Assembly: GCF_000472445.1 (NCBI RefSeq)
Contig: NZ_AXAJ01000015.1
Coordinates: 61,503 to 125,502, forward strand
Length of the DNA stretch: 64,000 nucleotides
Source: Burkholderia sp. WSM2230
GTDB taxonomy: Bacteria > Pseudomonadota > Gammaproteobacteria > Burkholderiales > Burkholderiaceae
Reading direction: 5' to 3'
Position 1 is the first letter of the stretch. The number at the start of each line of letters is the position of its first letter. A model generated the notes under the pieces. That model did not search any database. It had not been told where the DNA came from and saw only the letters and a list, made by a program, of their open reading frames with translations. A program made the translations under genes and the position numbers. Shown one piece after another: positions 27,102-35,684 of this stretch.

Positions 27102-28229
27102 TTACACGTGATGATGTCCCGTCACGCGTTCCCAGCCGTGGCGCACGGCGAGCTTGAAGCGCTCCCACGTGCTGTTGTCCGCCGAAGTCGATTCCCAATG
27201 ACGCCGCGCTTCCGGTTCCACGTCGTCCCACGCTCTATCGCGATAACGCATGTCCTTGCCGATCTCCGCACCGTAGCGGTAAGCCGGCACATAGTCCTCG
27301 TAGCGCGAGTCGTCGGCCGAATATTGCTCGTCGTAATGCGTGCGGAAGTCTTCTTCGTACTCCAGATATTCGTTGGGAATCTGACCGCTCAAACCCGAAG
27401 TAGGGTGCGCGGCGCTCGAGACTACTTCCGACGGCTGCATGACTGCGCCGGAGCCCGGCGCCGAACCGGCGGCAATGGCACTGCGTCCGGCGTCCCCGGC
27501 TAGAGGATCGCGCACAGGTTCGTTGAGCGGATCTGTGGCAGGGCGCTCGCTGAGCGGCGGCGGCACGAACGGTTCGGCGTCGCTGCTGCGCGGGGGCGCC
27601 GCATACAGTGGATCGGCCGCTGCGGCGGAGCGGGCGGCTGGGTTGGAGGCGGGCGTAGCCGCCGCGGCAGAGGTCGTGACGCCGCCCGCAGGCATCGCTG
27701 GTGTTCCAGTTCCAGTTCCCGGGGCCGCCGCCGTCTTCGTGTCCCAGCTAGCAGCTCCGGTCGATCCGCCCTCGGCGCCGCGCGCCGCGCCCGGCGCGAC
27801 GGTGCCGAGTCCGAGTTCATCAAGCAACGAATGCTCGCGCGCGCTTTCGGTGGCCGTTTGCGTGCCCCAATCCGGCGAGCGCTCGCCGATATCCGTCGCG
27901 CCGAGCCGCGTCAGCGTGTTGCGAGCGAGTTCGGCGTGGGATTCGCTGGCGGCGTCGATTACGACCAGCACCGCACCCCGGCGCACAGCTTCTGTATAGC
28001 GGGCCGTCTCAGGTGCGCGCGGGCCGCTCGCGAACAGGCTCGAAAGGAAACGTTCGATATTCGCGAGCACGCCGGAACCGGCCACTTCTTCGGTTGCCGA
28101 CCCGACGGACGGCTCCGCGTTTGCCTGCAATTCGATGGTGTCGCGGGCGAAACCGGTCTGCACTAACGTGTCGCGAGCGGCTTCGGCATCTGCATAGGTG
28201 TTGAATAACCCAATCACGGTATGTCGCAT
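27102..28229 (-). CDS. stress-protein-like protein with low-complexity centre
   Basis: The 375-residue protein has three parts. Residues 1-115 (MRHTVIGLFNTYADAEAARD, and VLVVIDAASESHAELARNTL) resemble the general stress protein 17M/YflT fold. Residues about 150-270 are Ala/Pro/Gly/Ser-rich and probably disordered. The last 80 residues are charged and aromatic (YEDYVPAYRYGAEIGKDMRY) and resemble C-terminal segments of other proteobacterial stress proteins with a YRYG motif. Cytosolic, no signal peptide. The ATG has GGGAGA upstream. Function unknown; a stress role is inferred from the first domain only. Confidence 0.7.
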   Translation of the reverse strand: MRHTVIGLFNTYADAEAARDTLVQTGFARDTIELQANAEPSVGSATEEVAGSGVLANIERFLSSLFASGPRAPETARYTEAVRRGAVLVVIDAASESHAELARNTLTRLGATDIGERSPDWGTQTATESAREHSLLDELGLGTVAPGAARGAEGGSTGAASWDTKTAAAPGTGTGTPAMPAGGVTTSAAAATPASNPAARSAAAADPLYAAPPRSSDAEPFVPPPLSERPATDPLNEPVRDPLAGDAGRSAIAAGSAPGSGAVMQPSEVVSSAAHPTSGLSGQIPNEYLEYEEDFRTHYDEQYSADDSRYEDYVPAYRYGAEIGKDMRYRDRAWDDVEPEARRHWESTSADNSTWERFKLAVRHGWERVTGHHHV

Positions 28230-28447
28230 GGCTGTCTCCCTTCTGGCAGGACAGCGCGCAGCGCGCCGTCCCCATTACCTGACGGATGCCGCAACGTTCG
28301 TGCCGGGTATGCTGCGCGCGCGGCTCACGCCGCGATAGGCTTGCGCAGAAAAGTTCCAATGCAATTTCCCACGGGTCGCCGTCCGCGCATTTTTACAATC
28401 GAGCGTAAGGGCAGAAAAGGCACCCAAAAAGCCGCTGCCAAACCGCG

Positions 28448-30730
28448 CTATTGGAGCTGATGCGCCGCCGGATCCAGCCCGCTCTGCGCGAGTTCGCGCT
28501 GAATTCCCTGCAGAAGGCTTTCCAGCAGCGCGATGTCGAAGGGCTTGGACAGCACCCGCACATTGACCTGTCGCGCGCGATCCAGCTCTTCCGCGTAGCC
28601 GGTCACCAGAATGACCGGCAGGTTGATGCCGGACGCCCCGATGGCCTCCGCCAGATCGATGCCGTTCAACCCGCCCGGCATATGGATGTCCGACAGCACG
28701 ACGTCAAACGGCAGCGGTTCGCCGGTGCGCATTTGCTGCGTGCGCGCGTCGTCCAGCAGCCGCAGGGCCATGTCCGCATTCAGCACGCATGTGACGTGGT
28801 GGCCCATCATCTGTAGCAGCGCTTCTGTGCCCGCGGCCACTTCCTCGTTGTCCTCGACGAGCAGCACGCGCAGTCCGTGTGATGCGCCAGGGTCTTCGCC
28901 GCCGGTTTCGGCCGGCCCCTCGACCACCGGTTCTTCAGTCGCGCGCGGCAAATAGAGCCGCACCGAAGTGCCCGCGCCGACCGCGCTGTCGATTGCAGCT
29001 AGCCCACCCGAGCGCTCGCAGAAGGCAAATACCTGCGGCAATCCGAGCCCCGTGCCCATGCCCTTTGCCTTGGTCGTGAAAAGCGGCTCGAAGGCGCGCG
29101 CCAGCACCTCGGGCGCCATGCCGGCGCCGGTGTCCTCCAGCGACAGCTGGACGAAATCGCCGGTCAGCGGGAAGCCGTCTTCCTGACGGAAGGTGATGTT
29201 GGTCGCGCGCACGGTGAAGCGCCCGCCGTTGGGCATGGCGTCGCGCGCGTTCACAGCGATGTTGATGAGCGCGAGTTCCAGCTCGGCGACGTCCACGCGC
29301 ATCGGCCAGATGCCGACGCCGATATCCATGACCAGCGAAACCTTGGCCCCGAGCGACGCGCGCAGCAGATCGCGACTGGCCGGCAGCCAGCGTTCCAGCG
29401 AGACCGTTTCATTGCGCAGCGGCTGCTTGCGCGCGACGCCCAGCAACTGCCGCGTGAGCGACTGGCCGCTCTTCAGCGCCCGTTCCATTGCGGACAGCTC
29501 GCGGTCCAGTCCCGCTGCGCCGCGTCGGCGCGCAATCTGCACGTTCGCCGACAGAATCATCAGCAAATTGTTGAAGTCGTGGGCGACGCTGCCCACCAGC
29601 GTGCCCAGCGCTTCCATCTTGCGCGATTGCCGGTACGCTGATTCGATGGAACGGCGCATGGACGCTTCCGCCTGCCAGCGCTCCCACGCTTCTTCCTCGG
29701 CGCCGAGCCGCCGCAGGGACAGCCAGATCACGCACCACAAGGCGACGCACGGCGTGAATATCGACAGGAACAGCACAGCCAGGTGCCGGTACCACGCGGC
29801 CCACATCGCCGAAGCGCGATAGCCGCACATGACATAGACCGGGTACGAGCCGACGTGCCGGAACGCGACGATCATATTGTCGCCGTCGATATTCGAGCGC
29901 ATGCGCGTCACGCCGGCGCGCCGTCCCTCTTTCATGGCCTCGGCGAACGGCGAGTCCGCCGCGACGGCGGTCGGCTCGCCCGGCCGGCGCGGATAGTGAG
30001 CGAGGACTGCGCCGTCGGCGCGCACGAGGCTCATGGTCATCGGTACGCCGCCGTTGCCGCCGAGCAGTTCGCGGTAGAACGCGTCGAAATAGCTCGGGCG
30101 CAGCGCGACGGACACGACGCCGGCAAAGGTGCCGTCGGACGCGCGCCGTTCGACGCTGGTGTTGAATACCTGCTCGCCTGCGACGTGCCCCGACATGACC
30201 TTCGAAACATGTTCGAGGTCGCGCCCCTCGCGCAGGCCGACGAAGTCTTCGCGGTCGCCGATCGAAACCGGCGTCGCCGGATAAAGCCGGCTGCTCACGA
30301 GCAATGCGCCGTCACGGCCAAAAATGGACACGGCGGCGACCTGCGGATAGCCGCCGCCCATCGTGCGCACTTTCTGGTGAATGGCGGCCTCGCGCGCGCG
30401 TATGCCGTTGTCGTCGAGGCCTTCGGTCAGATCGACGATGCGCGTGTCGAGCGTTTCGTTCATGTCGAACACTTTGAGCGCGTGTTCCTCGGCGACGCGC
30501 ACGGTGCGCAGCGTCATGTCGGTGGCGTCGGCTTCGCGGCTGCGCATGTCGTTGAACGCCATGGCCGCGACGTAAAGACACGGCAGCACGACCGCGGCGA
30601 TCAGCAAGGCGATCAACGTCATGCGCCGCACCTGGAAGTTCTGCTCCGGCACGCTGGGAAACACCGCCTCGCCTTGCCCGTCGGCGGAAAGGCGGCTCGC
30701 TCGGTGCGGATCGAACCGGTCAGGTGTCAT
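28448..30730 (-). CDS. hybrid sensor histidine kinase with receiver domain
   Basis: The 760-residue inner-membrane kinase has a transmembrane helix at about 35-57, a periplasmic Cache-type sensor of some 260 residues, a second helix near 320-345, a HisKA box VAHDFNNLL near 381-389, a HATPase domain ending GMGTGLGLPQVFAF, and a C-terminal receiver (LLVEDNEEVA, acceptor Asp in LSDIHMPGG, Lys in LSKPF). Cache sensors usually bind small organic acids or amino acids; the ligand is unknown. It is divergent, across a 681-bp gap, from the response regulator-CheC-GGDEF operon, which might be its output but this is not shown. Confidence 0.88.
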   Translation of the reverse strand: MTPDRFDPHRASRLSADGQGEAVFPSVPEQNFQVRRMTLIALLIAAVVLPCLYVAAMAFNDMRSREADATDMTLRTVRVAEEHALKVFDMNETLDTRIVDLTEGLDDNGIRAREAAIHQKVRTMGGGYPQVAAVSIFGRDGALLVSSRLYPATPVSIGDREDFVGLREGRDLEHVSKVMSGHVAGEQVFNTSVERRASDGTFAGVVSVALRPSYFDAFYRELLGGNGGVPMTMSLVRADGAVLAHYPRRPGEPTAVAADSPFAEAMKEGRRAGVTRMRSNIDGDNMIVAFRHVGSYPVYVMCGYRASAMWAAWYRHLAVLFLSIFTPCVALWCVIWLSLRRLGAEEEAWERWQAEASMRRSIESAYRQSRKMEALGTLVGSVAHDFNNLLMILSANVQIARRRGAAGLDRELSAMERALKSGQSLTRQLLGVARKQPLRNETVSLERWLPASRDLLRASLGAKVSLVMDIGVGIWPMRVDVAELELALINIAVNARDAMPNGGRFTVRATNITFRQEDGFPLTGDFVQLSLEDTGAGMAPEVLARAFEPLFTTKAKGMGTGLGLPQVFAFCERSGGLAAIDSAVGAGTSVRLYLPRATEEPVVEGPAETGGEDPGASHGLRVLLVEDNEEVAAGTEALLQMMGHHVTCVLNADMALRLLDDARTQQMRTGEPLPFDVVLSDIHMPGGLNGIDLAEAIGASGINLPVILVTGYAEELDRARQVNVRVLSKPFDIALLESLLQGIQRELAQSGLDPAAHQLQ

Positions 30731-31411
30731 TGTTAAACGCTTGGCCTTTCAAGGCGTAAAGAGACGAAGATGATACGTGAAGCATAGTCGCTGAACGGCG
30801 GTAGAAGTTACCGTAATGGATGGCATTCGCCGTTTTAAGGGGCAATTCGTCAGTCTTTTAAAACAGTGACAAACCGGGAAGCGCAAACGTACACAAAAGT
30901 ATAAACGGTATAAAAACCAATATTATGCAGCGCGTATGTTTTCGAAAATCGGCTAACGCAGGAAGATATTGTTAGCTGGCGAAAAATACCGCGTATTGCT
31001 TTTCGGCGGTATTGCTTTGAGAATCGATCCCACGACAAGAAGTGCGTCCGCAATGTTCGAACGTACACGCCGCGAGGGCACCGGATCATGCGTACGCGCG
31101 TGAGTGCCGGCGTTCGCGGAAACCACGCGCGCGCGGCACGGGGATCAGCCAGGTTCCAGCGAGCCGCGCCGTACCTATACGGGGTAGGCTCAGCACATGC
31201 CGGTCATAACCGTCGTCCGCCGCACGCGCGCGCATTCCTGCGCGAGCAATGGCTTCGCCCAACGCGCCTCGCCGCGCATTATCCCCGCCTGGCCGCAAGC
31301 CGCCTACCAGCAGGCACATGCGCACTGCGACGCTCGCCGTCGGACTTCACCCTAAAGAGATTCCGCTATCCGCCGTTAACCCGTACGAGCTTATTCCGTC
31401 TTCAGACCGCC
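30731..31411. other. divergent control region between kinase and CheY-like gene
   Basis: This 681-bp stretch has no gene I accept. Bases 30780-31020 are clearly more AT-rich than the surroundings and include an inverted repeat AATACCGC/GCGGTATT (30985-30992, 31006-31013) and two copies of GTATTGCTTT. A sigma-28-type promoter lies near the right end. The frame of the response regulator stays open upstream to 31088 but the extension looks non-coding. Confidence 0.6.
31353..31379 (+). promoter_or_regulatory. sigma-28 (FliA) promoter
   Basis: TAAAGAGA, an 11-nt spacer and GCCGTTAA match the flagellar sigma-28 consensus (TAAAGTTT-N11-GCCGATAA) with one mismatch in the -10 and TAAAG intact in the -35. 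It ends 32 nt before the ATG of the response regulator. Confidence 0.7.
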
Positions 31412-31780
31412 ATGCCTTTGCCTATTGTGATCGCCGATGATTCATTGCTTGCCCGCAAGGTGCTCACCAAGGCATTGCCGCCTGAGTGGGAGGTCGACGT
31501 GTCTTACGCCTCGAACGGACGGGAGGCGCTCGCTTTATATCGTCAAGGGAAGGCCTCGGTGATGTTCCTCGACCTGACCATGCCGGACATGAACGGCTAT
31601 CAGGTGCTGGAGGCATTGCAGCATGAGGACCTGAACACCTTCGTCATCGTCGTCTCAGCCGATATCCAGCCGATGGCGCAGGCGCGCGTGCGCGCGCTCG
31701 GCGCCGCCGCGTTCATCGCCAAGCCCGTGACGCCGGAGGCGGTACTGCCCATCCTCAAGGAGTACGGGTTGTATGTCTGA
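31412..31780 (+). CDS. CheY-like single-domain response regulator
   Basis: The 122-residue protein is a receiver domain alone. The acidic pair is Asp9-Asp10, the phosphoacceptor Asp54 (FLDLTMPDMNG), the switch residue Ser82 and the conserved Lys104 (IAKPV). The ATG at 31412 (MPLPIVIADDS) was chosen because receiver homology begins there. Its end overlaps the CheC start by eight bases. It probably carries a phosphoryl signal that CheC removes and may act on the downstream diguanylate cyclase. Confidence 0.9.
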   Translation: MPLPIVIADDSLLARKVLTKALPPEWEVDVSYASNGREALALYRQGKASVMFLDLTMPDMNGYQVLEALQHEDLNTFVIVVSADIQPMAQARVRALGAAAFIAKPVTPEAVLPILKEYGLYV

Positions 31781-32396
31781 GCCAGTCCTCAACGAAGATC
31801 AGCGCGACGCGCTGCAAGAGGTCGCCAACCTGGCGATGGGTCAAGCCGCGACGCGTCTCGCGCGGCTGCTCGATTCGTTCATCGAGTTGTCGGTGCCGCG
31901 CGTGAGGGTGGTGGCGGTCAGCGAGGCGGCGCAGGCGCTCAGGGAAATGACCGGTATCGAAGACCCGGTCAGCGCGGTGCGCCAGGGCTTTCGCTCGGAC
32001 ATCAAGGGCGAGGCGCTCGTGATCTGCCGCAGCGACAGCGTCGACGACCTGTGCGCGCTCGTGAGCGACCCATACTCGCGCTCGACATATGAGTCGGTGA
32101 GTCAGAAAGAACTGATGTTCGATGTCGCGAACGTGCTCACCGGCGCGTGCGTGTCATGCATCCTGGACCAGCTTGGCCGCACGCCGGTGTTCTCCGCTCC
32201 CGGCCTGCTCGGCGACTCGCTCACGCTCGACGAAGTGTTTCAGCCCGGCGTGCTTCAATGGGAAGTGGCGTTGCTGGTCGAGGTCAATTTCACGCTGGAA
32301 GACCAGAGTTTCCGCGCGCACCTCGTCATGCTGATGGCGGAAGAGTCCATCCGCCACATGAACGACGCGCTCGACGCGCTGCTGTCCAGCCTATGA
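31773..32396 (+). CDS. cheC: CheC-family phosphatase
   Basis: The 207-residue protein has the CheC phosphatase signature D-x3-E-x2-N-x22-P at Asp12, Glu16, Asn19 and Pro42. A second copy near the C-terminus keeps Asn120 and Pro143 but has Asp117 where Glu is expected, so it is probably weaker or altered. CheC removes phosphate from CheY-type regulators, and the one encoded just upstream is the obvious substrate. There is no CheD gene nearby. Overlaps on both sides (8 and 4 bases) point to tight co-translation with its neighbours. Confidence 0.85.
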   Translation: MSEPVLNEDQRDALQEVANLAMGQAATRLARLLDSFIELSVPRVRVVAVSEAAQALREMTGIEDPVSAVRQGFRSDIKGEALVICRSDSVDDLCALVSDPYSRSTYESVSQKELMFDVANVLTGACVSCILDQLGRTPVFSAPGLLGDSLTLDEVFQPGVLQWEVALLVEVNFTLEDQSFRAHLVMLMAEESIRHMNDALDALLSSL

Positions 32397-33331
32397 GCTC
32401 GCCCGCCCAGTCGTTGAGCGATCTGGTGGTCGAGCGGGTCGGCTTTGGCATCTTCGTGCTCGACCGCGACATGAACGTGCTGATGTGGAACCGCTTCATG
32501 CAGGACCACAGCGGGTTGTCGGCGGAGCAGGTGGTCGGCAAATCGTTGTTCACGCACTTTCCGGAACTGCCGCGCGTGTGGTTGTCGCGCAAGATCGAAA
32601 GTGTGTTTCAGCTCGGCAGTTTTGCGTTCAGTTCGTGGGAGCAGCGCCCGTATCTGTTCAAGTTCGATCATGACCGGCCGATTACGGGCGGCGTCGATTA
32701 CATGCAGCAGGACTGCACCTTCATGCCGCTCACGCGCGAGCGCGAAGTGGTGGCAGTTTGCGTGACGATCTCCGATGTGACGCACGTGAGCATCGTGCAG
32801 CGCGAGCGCGAGGAGGCGGTCGCCAAGCTGCAGGAGTACGCGGACCGCGACGGACTGACGGGCATTGCCAACCGCCGCTATTTCGAGGCGCGTCTGCAAG
32901 ACGAATACACGCGCTGGCAACGCTATGGCGGCGATATGTCGGTGCTGCTCTTCGATCTCGACCACTTCAAGAAGATCAACGACCAGTTTGGCCACGGCGT
33001 CGGCGACACGGTGCTGCGCGTGATGGCGCAGCGCGTCGCCGGGGTCGTGCGGGCGCAGGACACGTTCGGGCGTTTCGGCGGCGAGGAGTTCGCGTTGCTG
33101 CTGCCGTGTACGCCGCTCGAGGACGCGATGCGCGTCGCCGAAAAAATTCGCTGCACGATCGCGGATACACCGGTGGAAGTGCAGGGCACCAGCGTGCCGG
33201 TGACCGCGAGCGTGGGCGGCGCGGCGGCGCGGCCGGGCTTGCCCGGCTACGAGGTGCTGATCAACGAGGCCGACGCTGCGCTCTACAGCGCCAAGCGCCA
33301 GGGACGCAACCGCTCCGTCGCACTGACATGA
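32393..33331 (+). CDS. PAS-GGDEF diguanylate cyclase
   Basis: The 312-residue protein makes cyclic di-GMP from two GTP. A PAS domain covers about residues 10-125 (VERVGFGIFVLDRDMNVLMW). The GGDEF domain follows with catalytic GGEEF near 229-233 and an inhibitory I-site RAQD exactly five residues before it, so feedback inhibition by product is expected. No transmembrane helix is present. The ATG lies in the ATGA overlap with cheC. As the third gene of the operon it is the likely output of the receiver-CheC pair. Confidence 0.92.
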   Translation: MSSPAQSLSDLVVERVGFGIFVLDRDMNVLMWNRFMQDHSGLSAEQVVGKSLFTHFPELPRVWLSRKIESVFQLGSFAFSSWEQRPYLFKFDHDRPITGGVDYMQQDCTFMPLTREREVVAVCVTISDVTHVSIVQREREEAVAKLQEYADRDGLTGIANRRYFEARLQDEYTRWQRYGGDMSVLLFDLDHFKKINDQFGHGVGDTVLRVMAQRVAGVVRAQDTFGRFGGEEFALLLPCTPLEDAMRVAEKIRCTIADTPVEVQGTSVPVTASVGGAAARPGLPGYEVLINEADAALYSAKRQGRNRSVALT

Positions 33332-33405
33332 GAATCGCGGCCGGGCGCGATCTGGCGCGGCGCACGCCCTATTCGGCAGGCGAAACTGCGTCGTCTCACA
33401 AACGT

Positions 33406-33414
33406 TGATATACT
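33406..33414 (+). promoter_or_regulatory. extended -10 promoter of the hpnDE-shc operon
   Basis: TGATATACT, an extended -10 form, lies 127 nt before the hpnD start in the 210-bp gap after the diguanylate cyclase gene. Confidence 0.45.
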
Positions 33415-33541
33415 TTTCGCCGTTTCCGGCATCCCAGCCGTCTGTTTCGCGCGTGTCCGCGCGCGGCCGCCCGCCCGCCCTGCGGCGAGGCATAACAATT
33501 ACTGAACGCCTTTCAGCGGGCGCCCTCCTGCGGAGATCGTC

Positions 33542-34390
33542 TTGGCTGTTTCCAATCCTGTCGTGGACGATACTGAAATCGACGCCGCTGCCGCCACGTC
33601 CGGCAGCTCGTTTTATCTCGCAATGCGCATCCTGCCGGCCGCGCAGCGCGACGCGATGTATCAGGTCTACGCTTTCTGCCGCGCTGTCGACGACATTGCC
33701 GACAGCGACATGCCGCGCGCCGACCGTGCCGCCGCGCTCGAGCGCTGGCGCGCCGACATCGACGCATGCTATGCCGGCGCGCCGCGCGCGTCGTTGCGCG
33801 CGCTGACGCGGCACATTCACACGTTCCATCTGCGGCGCGAAGATTTTCACGCGATGATCGACGGCATGGCCATGGACGCCGCCGCCGACATCTGCGCGCC
33901 CGACGAAGCCACGCTCGACCTGTATTGCGATCGCGTCGCGAGCGCGGCGGGCCGCTTGTCGGTGAGAATATTCGGCATGCAGGACGAGCCCGGCCGTTTG
34001 CTGGCGCACCATCTGGGGCGCGCGCTGCAGCTCACGAACATTCTTCGCGACATCGACGAAGACGCCGGTATCAACCGTTGCTATCTGCCCCGCGAGCTGC
34101 TCGCGCGCGAAGGCATCGCGATCACAAACCCCGCGCAGATCGCCGACGACCCCTCGCTGCCGCGCGTGTGCGCGACGCTCGCCGCGCGCGCGCAGGAACA
34201 GTTCGCCGCGTCCGACGCGATCATGGACCGCGAGCCGCGTAGCCAGGTGCGCGCGCCGCGCATCATGTCGGGCGTCTATCGCGTGCTGCTCGAGCGCACG
34301 CTCGAGCGCGGCTTCGACATTCCGCGCCCGAAGGTCAGCAAGCCGAAGCTGCGCTTGCTCTGGATCGTCGCGCGCTACGCGCTTTTCTGA
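33542..34390 (+). CDS. hpnD: presqualene diphosphate synthase
   Basis: The 282-residue enzyme joins two farnesyl diphosphates into presqualene diphosphate, first step of the HpnCDE squalene route. Aspartate motifs AVDDIADSD (near 49) and NILRDIDEDAG (near 163) bind the diphosphates. The start is a TTG with GGAG six bases upstream; no ATG lies before the conserved SFYLAMRILP. hpnE follows four bases after the stop. The usual companion hpnC is not upstream; the preceding gene is the unrelated GGDEF protein. Confidence 0.93.
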   Translation: MAVSNPVVDDTEIDAAAATSGSSFYLAMRILPAAQRDAMYQVYAFCRAVDDIADSDMPRADRAAALERWRADIDACYAGAPRASLRALTRHIHTFHLRREDFHAMIDGMAMDAAADICAPDEATLDLYCDRVASAAGRLSVRIFGMQDEPGRLLAHHLGRALQLTNILRDIDEDAGINRCYLPRELLAREGIAITNPAQIADDPSLPRVCATLAARAQEQFAASDAIMDREPRSQVRAPRIMSGVYRVLLERTLERGFDIPRPKVSKPKLRLLWIVARYALF

Positions 34391-34394
34391 GCCG

Positions 34395-35684
34395 ATGGCG
34401 AGGCTCGTACATGTGGTCGGCGCGGGCCTCGCCGGCCTCGCCGCCGCCGTGCAGTTGCAGCGTCGCGGCGCTCAGGTCGTGTTGCATGAGGCGGCCGCGC
34501 AGGCCGGCGGCCGTTGCCGGTCGTATTACGACGAGAAGCTCGGCGCGACGATCGACAGCGGCAATCACCTGATCATGTCGGGCAATGCCGCCACGCTGAA
34601 CTACCTGCGGGCGATCGGCTCGGCCGACGAACTGACGGGACCGGCGCTACCGGAATTCCCGTTCGTCGATCTCGCCACGCGCGCGCGCTGGACCGTGCGC
34701 ATGTCGCCTGGGCGCCTGCCGTGGTGGATCTTCGATCCGGACATGCGTGTGCCGAATACCGGTCCGGGCGATTATCTGAACGTGGTGCCGCTGCTTTTCG
34801 CTAAGCCTGGCCGCAGTGTCGCGCAGACCATGCGTAGCAACGGGCCGCTGTGGGACCGCCTGCTCGCGCCGCTGTTTCGTGCCATGCTCAACGTGGAGCC
34901 GCGCGAGGCGTCGGCGGAATTGGCTGCGGCGACGGTGCGCGAGACGCTGTTTTCCGGGGGGCTGGCGACCCGAACGCTGGTCGCGCGGCACGGCCTCAGC
35001 AGCGCGTTCGTCGACCCGGCGTTGCGGCTGCTGCAACATGGCGGGGCGACTATCGAACTCGGTTCGCGGCTCGAAAAGCTGGTGTTTGGCGCAGGGGCGC
35101 AAGCTAACACAAACGCAATTTCCGGCCGCGTCGAGGCGCTTGATTTCGCGGGACGAAGCATTGCGCTCGACAGGAACCATGCCGTGGTCCTCGCCGTTGC
35201 GCCGGACGTTGCACAGACGCTTGTTCCCGGTGTGCGTGCGCCGACCCGCTTTACCGCGACGGTCAGTGTGCATTTCGCGGTCGAGCCGCCGTTCGGCCTC
35301 GCGCCCGTCACCGGCCTCGTCAATGGCACGGCGCAATGGCTGTTCGCATTCGATGGGCGCCTCGCTGCGACGGTCTATGGCGCTCAGGATCTGATCGACA
35401 CGCCGGCCGACGAGCTCGCGGCACGCGTTTGGGCCGAGGTCGCTCTGGCCGCCAATCTGCCCGCCGCGCCGATGCCGATGTATCAGGTCGTCGTCGACAG
35501 AAACGCGACCTTCGCCGCGCTGCCGGACCAGGAAACGCTGCGTCCGGGCACGCGCACTCGCTGGAACAATCTGATGCTTGCGGGCGACTGGACGGCTACC
35601 GGCCTGCCCGCGACGATTGAAGGCGCGATCCGCTCCGGCCAGAAGGCCGCGGACACGCTGCTGAATCAACCGATGGAACGCTGA
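34395..35684 (+). CDS. hpnE: hydroxysqualene dehydroxylase
   Basis: This 429-residue FAD protein reduces hydroxysqualene to squalene. The dinucleotide fold begins VVGAGLAGLAAAVQL at residues 6-20, followed by the GG-doublet motif GGRCRSYYDEKLGATIDSG, and the C-terminus has the FAD-contact ending LAGDWTATGLPATIEGAI typical of phytoene desaturase-like amine oxidoreductases. It is four bases after hpnD and shares one base with the shc start, so the three are co-translated. Confidence 0.92.
   Translation: MARLVHVVGAGLAGLAAAVQLQRRGAQVVLHEAAAQAGGRCRSYYDEKLGATIDSGNHLIMSGNAATLNYLRAIGSADELTGPALPEFPFVDLATRARWTVRMSPGRLPWWIFDPDMRVPNTGPGDYLNVVPLLFAKPGRSVAQTMRSNGPLWDRLLAPLFRAMLNVEPREASAELAAATVRETLFSGGLATRTLVARHGLSSAFVDPALRLLQHGGATIELGSRLEKLVFGAGAQANTNAISGRVEALDFAGRSIALDRNHAVVLAVAPDVAQTLVPGVRAPTRFTATVSVHFAVEPPFGLAPVTGLVNGTAQWLFAFDGRLAATVYGAQDLIDTPADELAARVWAEVALAANLPAAPMPMYQVVVDRNATFAALPDQETLRPGTRTRWNNLMLAGDWTATGLPATIEGAIRSGQKAADTLLNQPMER

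Noticed and set aside
30850..31089. 79-codon minus-strand frame in the AT-rich control region
   Set aside because: No ribosome binding site or signal peptide, and it covers the likely promoter region.
31088..31411. Upstream extension of the CheY-like protein by 108 codons
   Set aside because: The extension has no receiver homology and is Arg/Ala-rich, the sigma-28 promoter lies within it, and MPLPIVIADD is the natural start.
33328..33408. 26-codon frame overlapping the stop of the diguanylate cyclase gene (ATGA)
   Set aside because: No ribosome binding site of its own beyond the overlap, Arg-rich shadow-like composition and no feature of a real peptide.
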